From: an uncultured Maribacter sp.
Lineage (GTDB): Bacteria; Bacteroidota; Bacteroidia; Flavobacteriales; Flavobacteriaceae
Length of the DNA stretch: 64,000 nt
Direction of reading: 5' to 3'
NCBI RefSeq assembly: GCF_947500985.1
Contig: NZ_CANMTX010000001.1
Coordinates: 558,001-622,000 of the forward strand
Below, in pieces: positions 16,621 to 25,756 of this stretch. Made by a program: the position numbers and the translations under genes. The notes beneath the pieces are model-generated. The model was not told the origin of the DNA. It did not search any database and worked only from the letters and a program-made list of their open reading frames with translations. Numbering within the stretch: position 1 is the first letter of the stretch; every line of letters begins with the position of its first letter.

Positions 16621-17521
16621 AATACTTATATCAGTAGTAGGCCCTACAGCCATTGGTAAGACCAAATTGGCAATACTTTTAGCCCAGCATTATAAAACAG
16701 AAATTATATCAGCTGATTCTAGACAGTTTTTCAAAGAAATGAATATTGGTACTGCTGTACCTAGTTTAGAAGAACTAGAACAAGCTAATCATCATTTTAT
16801 ACAACACAAAAGCATTACAGAAGAATACACCGTTGGTGATTTTGAACGGGAAGCTATTCAAAAACTATCCGACCTTTTTAAAGTACATGATGTAGTAATT
16901 ATGGTTGGTGGTAGCGGACTTTATGTAAATGCAGTTACCGATGGCTTAAACACTTTCCCTACAGTAGACCCATCTATCCGTGAAAAGTTAAATTTAGAAC
17001 TAGCTGAAGATGGTATAAGACCACTACAAAAGAAACTAAAGCAACTAGATCCTATATATTTTGAAAAGGTAGACATCTATAATCCTCAAAGGGTTATTAG
17101 GGCATTAGAAGTTGCTATTGGTAGTGGCAGCCCCTATTCTTCGTTTTTAAACAAACCCAAAGCAGATAGAGAATTTAAAGTTTTATCTGTTGGATTGAAA
17201 GCTGAACGCCCGTTAATATATGAACGCATTAATAAACGTGTAGACTTAATGATCGAAGCCGGACTCTTAGAAGAGGCAAAAGGCTTGTTATCGTACAAAG
17301 AGCAAAACGCCTTGCAAACGGTTGGGTACAAAGAGCTTTTTAACTATTTTGATGGTGAATGGACTTTAGATTTCGCTATATCTGAAATTAAGAAAAATAC
17401 CAGAAGATTTGCAAAAAGACAATTGACATGGTTTTTAAGAAATAAAGATACTCAGTGGGTTGAATACGATTACGACCCTAAAACACTATTATCAGAAATT
17501 GATAATGATATTGTAAATTAA
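16613..17521 (+). CDS. miaA: tRNA dimethylallyltransferase MiaA
   Basis: Adds the dimethylallyl group to A37 of tRNAs that read UNN codons. The 302-aa product has the P-loop GPTAIGKTKLA near the N-terminus, the SADSRQFFKEMNIGTAVPS substrate motif, VGGSGLYVNA and the NPQRVIRALEV region. The C-terminal RRFAKRQLTWF motif completes the enzyme. It overlaps the potassium channel gene by 8 bp and lies 4 bp before the gluconokinase gene, so the three are probably cotranscribed. Confidence 0.96.
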   Translation: MNKILISVVGPTAIGKTKLAILLAQHYKTEIISADSRQFFKEMNIGTAVPSLEELEQANHHFIQHKSITEEYTVGDFEREAIQKLSDLFKVHDVVIMVGGSGLYVNAVTDGLNTFPTVDPSIREKLNLELAEDGIRPLQKKLKQLDPIYFEKVDIYNPQRVIRALEVAIGSGSPYSSFLNKPKADREFKVLSVGLKAERPLIYERINKRVDLMIEAGLLEEAKGLLSYKEQNALQTVGYKELFNYFDGEWTLDFAISEIKKNTRRFAKRQLTWFLRNKDTQWVEYDYDPKTLLSEIDNDIVN

Positions 17522-17525
17522 AAAA

Positions 17526-18014
17526 ATGGTTAAAAAACAAATCTTATTCTTAATGGGTGTTTCAGGTAGTGGAAAATCTACTATTGGTAAGCTACTCGCT
17601 GACAAATTACAATTCCCTTTTTTTGACGGCGATAGTTTTCATCCAGAAGCGAACGTTAAGAAAATGAAAGAAGGCCACCCATTAAACGATGATGATCGCC
17701 AGGGCTGGTTAGAGAAACTCAACGAAGTTGGTATCGAGAATTTATCTACTGGAGCGGTTATTGTATGCTCTTCCCTAAAACAAAAGTATAGAACCATACT
17801 AGGCAAAAACCTAGCGAACAATCATCAATTTGTTTATTTAGAAGGTAGTTTTGAGCTTATAAACACTCGATTGAACGAACGAAAGAACCATTATATGCCT
17901 GCGGGATTATTGCAATCTCAATTCGATGACCTTGAAACTCCCTTAGATGCCCTTACAGTTTCAATAGATCAAACGCCCGAAGACATTGTAAATCATATTA
18001 TCGAAAAGTTATAA
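17526..18014 (+). CDS. gntK: Gluconokinase
   Basis: A 162-aa small kinase of the GntK/AAA_33 type that phosphorylates D-gluconate to 6-phosphogluconate. Visible motifs are the P-loop MGVSGSGKST, FFDGDSFHPEANVKKMKEGHPLNDDDR (the family's gluconate-binding stretch, given here in outline), CSSLKQKYR and the HYMPAGLLQSQFDDLE lid region. There is no gluconate transporter nearby, so it may salvage gluconate made in the cell. It is the last gene of the run and is followed by a terminator. Confidence 0.9.
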   Translation: MVKKQILFLMGVSGSGKSTIGKLLADKLQFPFFDGDSFHPEANVKKMKEGHPLNDDDRQGWLEKLNEVGIENLSTGAVIVCSSLKQKYRTILGKNLANNHQFVYLEGSFELINTRLNERKNHYMPAGLLQSQFDDLETPLDALTVSIDQTPEDIVNHIIEKL

Positions 18015-18020
18015 AAACAA

Positions 18021-18048
18021 AAAAGCATCCTAATATGATGCTTTTTTT
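18021..18048 (+). terminator. Intrinsic terminator after gluconokinase
   Basis: AAAAGCATC (18021-18029) pairs with GATGCTTTT (18037-18045) around a 7-nt loop, followed by T residues. It ends the run of genes that starts at 11811 and separates it from the convergent response-regulator gene. Confidence 0.88.
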
Positions 18049-18068
18049 ATACTTGTTCTTGTTGAAAA

Positions 18069-18782
18069 TTATTCTCCTTCGGTCTTTACCACCAAACGGA
18101 AACCTTCACCGTGAATATTCAATATTTCTACCGTATCATCAACTTTAAGATACTTACGTAATTTAGCAATGTAAACATCCATACTACGAGACGTAAAGTA
18201 GTTATCGTCTCTCCATATTTTAGTCAAAGCTAATTCTCTTGGCATTAAATCATTTTCATGTAAAGCCAATAGACGTAACAATTCATTCTCTTTAGGAGAA
18301 AGTTTAATTGCCTCGGTATCTTTATATTTCAAGAATCTCAATTTAGAATTTAATTGGAAACCACCTATTGTAAATTCAAATTTCTTGCTATCAGCTAATC
18401 CATTAGAAGCTTTTCTTTGAAGAATTGCTTTTAATTTCATTAGTAATACTTCAGAATCAAAAGGCTTGTTCAAATAATCATCTGCACCAGCTTTATATCC
18501 TTTAAGAACATCTTCCTTCATTGTTTTTGCCGTCAAAAAAACAATTGGAACATTCTCATTCTTCTCACGAATTTCTTTCGCCAATGTGAAACCGTCCTTA
18601 TAAGGCATCATAACATCTAAAATACAGATATCATAATTATCTTTTTTGAACTTCTCAAAACCTTCCATTCCATTCTTCGCCAAAACGACATCGAAGTCAT
18701 TCATTGACAAATAATCCTTCAATACAATCCCAAAATTCGGGTCATCCTCTACTAAAAGTATTTTCTTGTTTATTGTTTCCAT
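18069..18782 (-). CDS. OmpR-family response regulator
   Basis: A 237-aa DNA-binding response regulator. The receiver domain has VEDDPN near the N-terminus, phospho-acceptor Asp in CILDVMMP (about residue 56) and the lysine in LNKPF. The C-terminal winged helix (about 135-232) has LSPKENELLRLL and the RSMDVYIAKLRKYL recognition helix. The layout resembles RprY-type regulators of Bacteroidota. It lies 6 bp downstream of its sensor kinase gene, so the two form one operon. Repeats upstream of the kinase gene may be its own binding site. Confidence 0.94.
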   Translation of the reverse strand: METINKKILLVEDDPNFGIVLKDYLSMNDFDVVLAKNGMEGFEKFKKDNYDICILDVMMPYKDGFTLAKEIREKNENVPIVFLTAKTMKEDVLKGYKAGADDYLNKPFDSEVLLMKLKAILQRKASNGLADSKKFEFTIGGFQLNSKLRFLKYKDTEAIKLSPKENELLRLLALHENDLMPRELALTKIWRDDNYFTSRSMDVYIAKLRKYLKVDDTVEILNIHGEGFRLVVKTEGE

Positions 18783-18788
18783 ATATTT

Positions 18789-20372
18789 TTATATTAACGG
18801 CAGTTTTATGTAAAATGTACTTCCTTTTCCTTTTTCACTTTCGGCATAAACTTCGCCTTGGTGGTCTTCTACTATTTTTTTAACGTAAGACAATCCTAAT
18901 CCATGTCCTTTTACGTTATGTATATCTCCTGTATGCTCTCGATAGAATTTTTCAAACACTTTCTTAACCACACCTTTACTCATACCAGCACCTTGATCTT
19001 GTACTTTAATAATAATATAATTTTTAGCTCTCTCTGTAAACACATCTATTTTAGGTGCCTCTTCAGAATACTTAATCGCATTATCCAACATATTGACGAT
19101 TACATTGGTAAAATGCATTTCATTTGCTAAAACTTCACAACGCTCAGCATCTAAATGTGTATGAATATATCCCCCCCTATCATCAACTATTAATTGTACA
19201 TGAGTGATAGCATCTTCTATTATGTCGTGAACATTTACCCTATCCTTACTAATATCAAGTTGATTTTTTTCCAACTTAGATATTCGCAATACATTTTCTA
19301 CTTGAGCATGCATTCTTTTATTCTCATCGCGAATCATCTGTAGATATCTTAAGACCTTTTCTTGATCATTAATTATCTTCGGATTTCTAATCGCCTCAAC
19401 AGCAAGATTTATGGTCGCAATCGGAGTTTTGAACTCATGCGTCATATTATTTATGAAATCTGTTTTTATCTCAGATATCTGTTTTTGACGAATTAACTGA
19501 TAAATTGCTCCTGCATAAGCCACAACTATTATTATGGTAAACAATAATGAAAGCATTGCGAGACCTAAAATAGATTGTACCAAGAATCGCTTTTTCTTAG
19601 GAAAGGAAATTAACAAATCGAAATTTGAAACTCCTTCATAATCTACGAACATGGGTGATCTATAAATATTCGATTCTGCATATTTAAATTTAGATGATCT
19701 CACTTTGGTCGGTAAACCATTGCTATACACTCCATATTCAAATGCTATATCAACTCCTCTATTCTCTAACTCTCGTTGTAAAAGCAACTCAATTTCTTGT
19801 TTAGAAACACGCTTATGAATAGGAACACGCTTGGCATAAACCATAAAAACATCTTCCATGGCAGCCTTCTCCATTTTATTAAGTCCTCCGATTTTTTCAA
19901 ATCTTTGGATAGGATTTAAACGTGGTGTTTTACCCTCCAAGTCAGGATCTTCTCTAAAAATTGAAGTTGTACGTTTACTGGTATAACTTTTAATGATGGT
20001 AGTATCTGCACCATCACTACTATCAAAGAACGTAGACGAGATTCCGTAATCTTCTTCTAAAATACCGTGTTCATACAACAATATTTCATTAGAATTGACA
20101 TCTCTATCAATAAAGAAAAAATTAGTAAGCTGAGTACCTTTAAGCTCTCCTCCTGCACTATCCTTTGCATGTAAATACCTGTCGAAGTAGTTTTTAGATT
20201 CTCTTTCGGTAATTTTATTGGTGACACTGTTCAATGCTTCAGAAACACTGCTAGAGAATTGTTCTTCTCCACTATCTATGGATTTACTAATCCAGAAACT
20301 TTGAACGAAAATCAGACCAATAAGTGAAAGGCTCATTAAAACCACTAAGAGCACAAATAACTTTTTGTTCAT
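18789..20372 (-). CDS. Sensor histidine kinase
   Basis: A 527-aa inner-membrane kinase. TM1 is at about 5-25 and TM2 at about 265-292, enclosing a periplasmic sensor of about 240 residues with no named motif. The cytoplasmic part has the H-box FINNMTHEFKTPIATI (phospho-accepting His), N-box NMLDNAIKYSEEAP, G1 DQGAGM and G2 GHGLGLSYVKKI. There is no HAMP domain; a short helix links TM2 to the dimerisation helices. It is cotranscribed with the OmpR-type regulator. The signal is unknown; RprX-like is the closest family description. Confidence 0.93.
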   Translation of the reverse strand: MNKKLFVLLVVLMSLSLIGLIFVQSFWISKSIDSGEEQFSSSVSEALNSVTNKITERESKNYFDRYLHAKDSAGGELKGTQLTNFFFIDRDVNSNEILLYEHGILEEDYGISSTFFDSSDGADTTIIKSYTSKRTTSIFREDPDLEGKTPRLNPIQRFEKIGGLNKMEKAAMEDVFMVYAKRVPIHKRVSKQEIELLLQRELENRGVDIAFEYGVYSNGLPTKVRSSKFKYAESNIYRSPMFVDYEGVSNFDLLISFPKKKRFLVQSILGLAMLSLLFTIIIVVAYAGAIYQLIRQKQISEIKTDFINNMTHEFKTPIATINLAVEAIRNPKIINDQEKVLRYLQMIRDENKRMHAQVENVLRISKLEKNQLDISKDRVNVHDIIEDAITHVQLIVDDRGGYIHTHLDAERCEVLANEMHFTNVIVNMLDNAIKYSEEAPKIDVFTERAKNYIIIKVQDQGAGMSKGVVKKVFEKFYREHTGDIHNVKGHGLGLSYVKKIVEDHQGEVYAESEKGKGSTFYIKLPLI

Positions 20373-20376
20373 TGGG

Positions 20377-20442
20377 TGTTAAAATTAAAGATTTAACAGT
20401 TAGAGGATAGTACGTTTAACCTAACCTTAACAAAAATGTTAA
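20377..20442 (-). promoter_or_regulatory. TTAAC repeats upstream of the two-component operon
   Basis: Five TTAAC half-sites lie in 66 bp. TGTTAA (20377) faces TTAACA (20393). TTTAAC (20415) and CTTAAC (20426) are direct repeats spaced 11 bp. TTAACA-AAAA-TGTTAA (20427-20442) is a perfect dyad. The 11-bp pitch and TTAAC core resemble PhoB/PhoP-type sites bound by OmpR-family regulators. Autoregulation is inferred. Confidence 0.5.
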
Positions 20443-20455
20443 AATTGCTAAATTA

Positions 20456-21040
20456 CTAACAGTCAGTAAGTATAGATGCGTGAACTTGAAGAACTTTTTC
20501 TCTAGTTCTTTCTAAGTCGATATTTTCGATAATAAAATTGGCTAATTCTAATTTGATTTTATCTTCAAGTTGATTATTCATACGAGCTTCAACTTGCTCT
20601 CTTGTACTATTATCTCTACTTAATACTCGCTCAATGCGTATTTCTTTTGGCGCTGTTACCAAAATTACGTCATCGTATAATTCTTGCGATTTGTTCTCAA
20701 ATAACAATGCTGTTTCTTGAATTACATAACATGAGTCTTGTTCATTTGTCCAATCTATGAAATCCTGCCTTACTACCGGATGTACTATATTATTAAGTTT
20801 CGCCAATAGTTCGGAATCATTGAAAACTTTCGCTGCTATATACGGTCTGTTCAACTTACCTTTCTCATAAGCTTCATCCCCCAACAGCTGCACCAATTGT
20901 TTATTGATAATGACAGAAGTATTCATTAAATACTTTGCACGTTGGTCTGAGTCGTAAACCGGAACACTTAGTTCTTTGAACATAGTAGCAACAGTAGATT
21001 TGCCACTTCCTATTCCTCCTGTAAGACCAATTATTATCAT
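20456..21040 (-). CDS. coaE: Dephospho-CoA kinase
   Basis: Catalyses the last step of coenzyme A synthesis, phosphorylation of the 3'-hydroxyl of dephospho-CoA. The 194-aa product starts with the P-loop IIGLTGGIGSGKST. It keeps the VYDSDQRAK motif, the HPVVRQDF helix and the RVLSRDNST lid arginines. The ATG overlaps the stop of the ybbR-like gene by 4 bp (ATGA). It is the last gene of a three-gene unit with the glycosyltransferase and YbbR-like genes. Confidence 0.95.
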   Translation of the reverse strand: MIIIGLTGGIGSGKSTVATMFKELSVPVYDSDQRAKYLMNTSVIINKQLVQLLGDEAYEKGKLNRPYIAAKVFNDSELLAKLNNIVHPVVRQDFIDWTNEQDSCYVIQETALLFENKSQELYDDVILVTAPKEIRIERVLSRDNSTREQVEARMNNQLEDKIKLELANFIIENIDLERTREKVLQVHASILTDC

Positions 21041-22002
21041 TCTCTTCGAAGTATAAATTCGACTTCATTTGTACTCATTACAGCATTATTTAGCGTTCTT
21101 GGGTATTTCACCAATTTCACAGACAATCTATTTTCTGTTTCTTTCGACACCTTAGCATAATCTGTTTCTACTGAAAAATCTTCTACCTCCAATTGTTTCA
21201 AATGCTCTAAAGTACCTTGACAACGAACTTCAACAATTTCTGGAAAAGTACGAACCTTTATATTTTCAGGTAGATTAATGACATGAACAGGAACTTTTAT
21301 AACCTGTTCAGAAAATTTGACCACCTTACCAGAGACCTTTACTTTTTGTTTAGAAAATGTAGTTCCTTTTAATTGCTTTGGTAATTGTAAAATAATTTCA
21401 TTTAAAAATGAGCTATTTACATTTTCTGATTTAAACAATTCAGTTCTTATTTGATTTATAGTATCTATTTGGCTTTTAGGCCCAGATATTTGAATAGAAT
21501 CTGGCTCAATCATAATATTACCTTCAAGAATATGATTAGTAGCGAAAGTCATTTCTATTAATGCCTTCACCGGCACTTTCTTAGTCTCTAAAGAAGTAAA
21601 ATCGAAATATATTGCATCGCTTTCAAAATCGGTCAGTGTACTATAATTGTTAAGTTGAGATTCTAATTGAATTCTAATTTGGTCAGACGTTAGATAGTAA
21701 CTACCATCTTTATGCATCACCTTACTAACATCTAGTTGAATATGCTTGGGTTTCAGTTCATATCCTAAAAACTGGAATCCAGCAGCTTGTAACCGTACTT
21801 GAATTTCATCTTTAGGAGTATTCGCCAATAAGAATTCTTCAGGAATATTAATATATTCTACTTGAAAAGTAGTGTTATTAGTATAGGTTAGCGATAATTT
21901 ATTAATTAGCCAAGCGAGTGATGCACATAATAAGAACACAAGAAAGACTTTTACCTTTCTTTTCTTTAGCCCTGTTTTTACCCACTCTATTAAACGTTCC
22001 AT
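21037..22002 (-). CDS. YbbR-domain membrane protein
   Basis: A 321-aa protein with one N-terminal membrane helix (about 18-36) and extracytoplasmic YbbR-like repeats, seen as beta-rich segments with VPVKALIEM and VPVHVINLPENIKV openings. In Firmicutes YbbR (CdaR) proteins act next to a diadenylate cyclase, but no such gene lies here. Instead the gene is fixed between a glycosyltransferase and coaE, overlapping them by 1 and 4 bp. The role in Bacteroidota is not established; envelope function is likely. Confidence 0.82.
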   Translation of the reverse strand: MERLIEWVKTGLKKRKVKVFLVFLLCASLAWLINKLSLTYTNNTTFQVEYINIPEEFLLANTPKDEIQVRLQAAGFQFLGYELKPKHIQLDVSKVMHKDGSYYLTSDQIRIQLESQLNNYSTLTDFESDAIYFDFTSLETKKVPVKALIEMTFATNHILEGNIMIEPDSIQISGPKSQIDTINQIRTELFKSENVNSSFLNEIILQLPKQLKGTTFSKQKVKVSGKVVKFSEQVIKVPVHVINLPENIKVRTFPEIVEVRCQGTLEHLKQLEVEDFSVETDYAKVSKETENRLSVKLVKYPRTLNNAVMSTNEVEFILRRE

Positions 22003-23009
22003 CAGTTCGCTCTAAAAAATAATTTCGGAAAAATTTCCTCTGGCTTCTTATCAGTGGTATTAATATACAGGGTTGATTTAAAAAATCCGTACCCATATCC
22101 AAAAAATTGTATCGCAGTTGCCACTAAAGATAGAAAGGCTACTTTTAAATTACCAGTTTTACGAAGGGCATCTATAAATAAAAGTAGAAAGTATAAAAAG
22201 TAAAAATACAATGGCACCATAAACCCTGCTATCGCCAATATAATCGAAACCAATAACCCGAAGCAAAAAACGGTCGGAAACCAATACGTAACCTTTTTTG
22301 TTTCTGGATGCCACTTATTTAAAATTGGGCGTACCATACCGAATTTATTTACCTGAATGTAAAACTTATTCCAGTCTATTCTTCTTTTATGATATACAAA
22401 TGCTTCTGAAATCAATTTTGTTCTATACCCTTTATTCCAAATACGTATCGTTAAATCTGGATCTTCACCCGGGTGAATATTTCCGTATCCGCCAACATTT
22501 TCAAAAGCTTCTTTCGAAATGCCCATATTAAAGCTTCTGGGCTGAAATTTATCTACCGCTTTTTTTCCTCCACGAATTCCGCCTGTGGTCAGAAAAGAGG
22601 TCATAGCGTAATTAATTGCTTTTTGAACGGTAGAAAAAGATTCATGTGCTGCATCTGGACCGCCATAGCAATGCACATAATCTTCTTGTAAACTCTTTTC
22701 TGCTTCCACAAGGTACTGTGGTGGTAAAATACAATCAGAGTCTAAGACTATTAAGTAATTTCCCTTTGCCCTAGACATTCCGTAATTACGAGAATCACCA
22801 GGACCAGAATTAGGTTTCTTATAATATGATATAGCCAAAGAGTCTACATACTCACCTATGACTTCTTCAGATGAAATGGTAGATCCGTCTTCGACGATAA
22901 CCACCTCAAAAGTTTTGTCATAGGTTTGTAAACGTAGACTGTCCAACAATTCTTTAATTTCGTTGGGTCTATTGTATACGGGAATGATAAAAGAAAACGA
23001 TAAGTCCAT
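22002..23009 (-). CDS. Family 2 glycosyltransferase, membrane-anchored
   Basis: A 335-aa GT-A enzyme. The nucleotide-sugar site shows PVYNRPNEI at the N-terminus, VEDGSTISSEE, and the metal-binding DSDCILPP (DxD) near residue 92. A GEDPDLTIRIW acceptor motif follows near 180. Two or more membrane helices lie between about 245 and 310, so the enzyme is tied to the inner membrane. A strong GGAGGG-type ribosome site precedes the ATG. It is probably involved in an envelope polysaccharide or glycolipid; donor and acceptor are unknown. It is first in a unit with ybbR and coaE. Confidence 0.9.
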   Translation of the reverse strand: MDLSFSFIIPVYNRPNEIKELLDSLRLQTYDKTFEVVIVEDGSTISSEEVIGEYVDSLAISYYKKPNSGPGDSRNYGMSRAKGNYLIVLDSDCILPPQYLVEAEKSLQEDYVHCYGGPDAAHESFSTVQKAINYAMTSFLTTGGIRGGKKAVDKFQPRSFNMGISKEAFENVGGYGNIHPGEDPDLTIRIWNKGYRTKLISEAFVYHKRRIDWNKFYIQVNKFGMVRPILNKWHPETKKVTYWFPTVFCFGLLVSIILAIAGFMVPLYFYFLYFLLLFIDALRKTGNLKVAFLSLVATAIQFFGYGYGFFKSTLYINTTDKKPEEIFPKLFFRAN

Positions 23010-23064
23010 GATTACCCTCCTTTAATAAATAGGCTCCAACAAAATTGGAAAATTAAAATTACGA

Positions 23065-23871
23065 TTAAAACTTCTCTATAACTTCTTGACTAACCCCTGT
23101 ATTAGAGAAACCACCGTCATGAAACAAGTTTTGCATAGTCACTTTTCTCGTAAGATCAGAGAATAATGTTATGGTATAATCAGCACAATCTTGAGCTGAA
23201 GCATTCCCTAACGGAGACATCTTTTCTGCATAGCTAATAAAACCATCAAAGCCTTTTACTCCTTGTCCTGCTGTAGTTGCAGTTGGTGACTGAGAAATTG
23301 TATTTACACGTACATTTTTCTCTTTACCAAAAAAGTAACCAAAGCTACGAGCAACAGACTCTAAATATGCTTTGTTATCTGCCATATCATTATAATCTGG
23401 GAATGTTCTTTGTGCTGCCATATAGGTCAACGCTACAACACTACCCCACTCATTCATAGCATCTGCCTTATAAAGTGACTGTAATACTTTATGAAAAGAA
23501 AGGGCTGATACATCCCATCCTTTTGCTGTGAAATCATATTTCTCATCTGTGTAAGCACGACCTTTACGTACGTTAACCGACATACCGATAGAATGCAATA
23601 CGAAATCAATTTTTCCACCTAAAATTTCAACAGCCTTAGCTACTAAATTATCTAAGTCTTCAACACTGGTAGCATCTGCTGGTATAACTTCTGAACCTGT
23701 TTCTTTAGCCAATTGATCTATTTGACCCATTCTCATGGCAATTGGGGCGTTTGTCAATACAAAAGTACCACCTTCTGCGTGTACTGTTTGTGCTGTTTTC
23801 CATGCAATAGAATTCGCGTCTAGTGCTCCAAAAATAATTCCCCTTTTTCCTTTTAATAAGTTATATCCCAT
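23065..23871 (-). CDS. fabI: Enoyl-[acyl-carrier-protein] reductase (NADH)
   Basis: Reduces enoyl-ACP in the last step of each fatty-acid elongation round. The 268-aa product has the FabI-type cofactor motif GALDANSIAWKTA, in place of the usual SDR TGxxxGxG. The catalytic pair is Y-x6-K within DYNDMADNKAYLE. The ISQSPTATTAGQGVKGF substrate loop is also present. It has its own TATCTTTG promoter box and stands alone next to recN. Confidence 0.95.
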   Translation of the reverse strand: MGYNLLKGKRGIIFGALDANSIAWKTAQTVHAEGGTFVLTNAPIAMRMGQIDQLAKETGSEVIPADATSVEDLDNLVAKAVEILGGKIDFVLHSIGMSVNVRKGRAYTDEKYDFTAKGWDVSALSFHKVLQSLYKADAMNEWGSVVALTYMAAQRTFPDYNDMADNKAYLESVARSFGYFFGKEKNVRVNTISQSPTATTAGQGVKGFDGFISYAEKMSPLGNASAQDCADYTITLFSDLTRKVTMQNLFHDGGFSNTGVSQEVIEKF

Positions 23872-23902
23872 GCTGGTTGATTCTATAGTTAGATTTAATA
23901 TT

Positions 23903-23910
23903 CAAAGATA
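23903..23910 (-). promoter_or_regulatory. fabI -7 promoter element
   Basis: The minus strand reads TATCTTTG, an exact TAnnTTTG match 31 bp before the fabI ATG. The predicted leader is about 25 nt. Confidence 0.5.
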
Positions 23911-24033
23911 TCTAAAATATGTTAATTCAGAATTGAAGTGGTACTTAAAAACCCTAAAAACAACAGCCTTATTTTAAGTGTTTAAAGACTTGGTTGTCGT
24001 AAGACCAATTACAAATTCTAAAAATATAGTGCT

Positions 24034-25701
24034 TTAAGCACCCGATGATGCATTCAATAGTTCTTTTGCATGTGCCAACGCAGAATCTGACAAATCTTTT
24101 CCGCTTAGCATATGGGCTAATTCCACTACTCTTTCATCATCTGTCAATTGCTTTAAATTCGTCATGGTACGTTCTTTACCTTCCGTTTTAAAAACTTTGA
24201 AATGATGGTTTCCTTTTGATGCTACTTGTGGTAAGTGTGTAATAGAGAATACCTGCAAATCGGTACTCATATCTTTCATGATATCTGCCATGCGGTTAGA
24301 AATCTCTCCAGATACACCTGTGTCTATTTCATCGAACATGATAGTTGGTAGTTTTTCATACTTAGCCAGTATCGCTTTAATTACCAACATTATTCTTGAC
24401 AATTCTCCACCAGATGCTACTTTTTTCAATTCTCCATAACTACCGCCTCTGTTAGCCGTAAACAAAAATGAAAGTTCATCTTTACCCGTAGCTGTAAATG
24501 CTTCTGCGGTACTTAGTTTTATTTCGAATGATGCACTAGGCATACCTAACAAACCAAGATCAGATTCTAGTTTTTTCTTTAATTGCGGAATTACGGAATT
24601 ACGTTTTTTACTCAAAACAACTGCTTGCCCCTCTAAAATTGCTTCTAACTCTTGAATTTCTTTAGTTTTTGATATTATTTTGTCATCTAAATTGGCAGTT
24701 TCAAAAACTCTATCTGCAAGGTCATTCTTAATAATAATCAATTCAGCTACGTCGCTAACATTATGCTTTTTCAATAAATTATATAACAACTGCAGTTTGT
24801 TATTCACCTGTTCTAACTGATCAGGGTTCGCTTCTACTCCTTCTTGTAATCGTTGCAATTCCGAGCTGACATCATCTAATTCTATCAGTACAGATTTTAC
24901 GCGCTCGAATAAATCATTATAGTTCGATCCAAAGTCGACCAATTTTGAAAGTGATTGACGCATTTCTATTACCAAAGGCAAAACACCAATTTGCTCGTCA
25001 TTAAACAACTGATCTCCTTTTGACAGCTGTTCCATAATCAACTCAACATTATTCAGTTGTTCGTATTCTTCCTCTAAGTCTTCAATGACACCTACTTTCA
25101 ATGGTGCCTTTTCAAGTTCTTCTAATAAAAACGTATTATAATCTTGCTCTTTATTGGCTGTACTTTGAACTTCAATAAGTTTATCAAGTTCTTTCTGAGC
25201 CTTTCGATAAGTTTTTAACCCTTTTCTATACTCTGATAACCGTTTTTGGTTGTTTGCCAATGCATCGACTAATTTCAACTGAAAGTCGTTTTCGGTAAGT
25301 TGCATGGTCTGATGCTGAGAATGAATATCAATAAGATTTTCTCCTAAGGTTGATAAGACACCTAAAGTAACGGGAGTATCGTTTACAAATGCTCTCGATT
25401 TACCGCTAGGTAAAATCTCTCGCCTAATAACCGTACTATCTTCATAGTCCAAGTCGTTTTCTTCAAAAAAATTCTGGAGTCCGTACGTGTCTATTTTGAA
25501 AGTACCTTCTATAATACATTTCTGATCCTTAACTCGCAAAGAGCTTAAATCTGCACGTTTACCTAGCACTAAAGATAATCCGCCAAGTAAAATAGATTTA
25601 CCTGCACCTGTTTCACCGGTAATAACCGTGAAACCTTTATTGAAGTCTACTTCTAGATGATCAATTAATGCGTAATTAGAAATGGAAAGGGTTGATAGCA
25701 C
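24034..25701 (-). CDS. recN: DNA repair protein RecN
   Basis: An SMC-like ATPase that acts early in double-strand break repair. The 555-aa product has Walker A GETGAGKSILL near residue 29, a long coiled-coil arm (about 150-380), the ABC signature VASGGELSRIMLV and Walker B IMFDEIDTGVSGE. The start is GTG (25701), supported by the conserved opening LxxLSISNYALIDHLEVDF. It follows the DUF4835 gene by 55 bp in the same direction and may be part of that operon. Confidence 0.96.
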   Translation of the reverse strand: MLSTLSISNYALIDHLEVDFNKGFTVITGETGAGKSILLGGLSLVLGKRADLSSLRVKDQKCIIEGTFKIDTYGLQNFFEENDLDYEDSTVIRREILPSGKSRAFVNDTPVTLGVLSTLGENLIDIHSQHQTMQLTENDFQLKLVDALANNQKRLSEYRKGLKTYRKAQKELDKLIEVQSTANKEQDYNTFLLEELEKAPLKVGVIEDLEEEYEQLNNVELIMEQLSKGDQLFNDEQIGVLPLVIEMRQSLSKLVDFGSNYNDLFERVKSVLIELDDVSSELQRLQEGVEANPDQLEQVNNKLQLLYNLLKKHNVSDVAELIIIKNDLADRVFETANLDDKIISKTKEIQELEAILEGQAVVLSKKRNSVIPQLKKKLESDLGLLGMPSASFEIKLSTAEAFTATGKDELSFLFTANRGGSYGELKKVASGGELSRIMLVIKAILAKYEKLPTIMFDEIDTGVSGEISNRMADIMKDMSTDLQVFSITHLPQVASKGNHHFKVFKTEGKERTMTNLKQLTDDERVVELAHMLSGKDLSDSALAHAKELLNASSGA

Positions 25702-25756
25702 GCGTTAGAATTTTAGATTCACAAAGGTAATCTATAATTCCGTTTTGTAAAATGGT

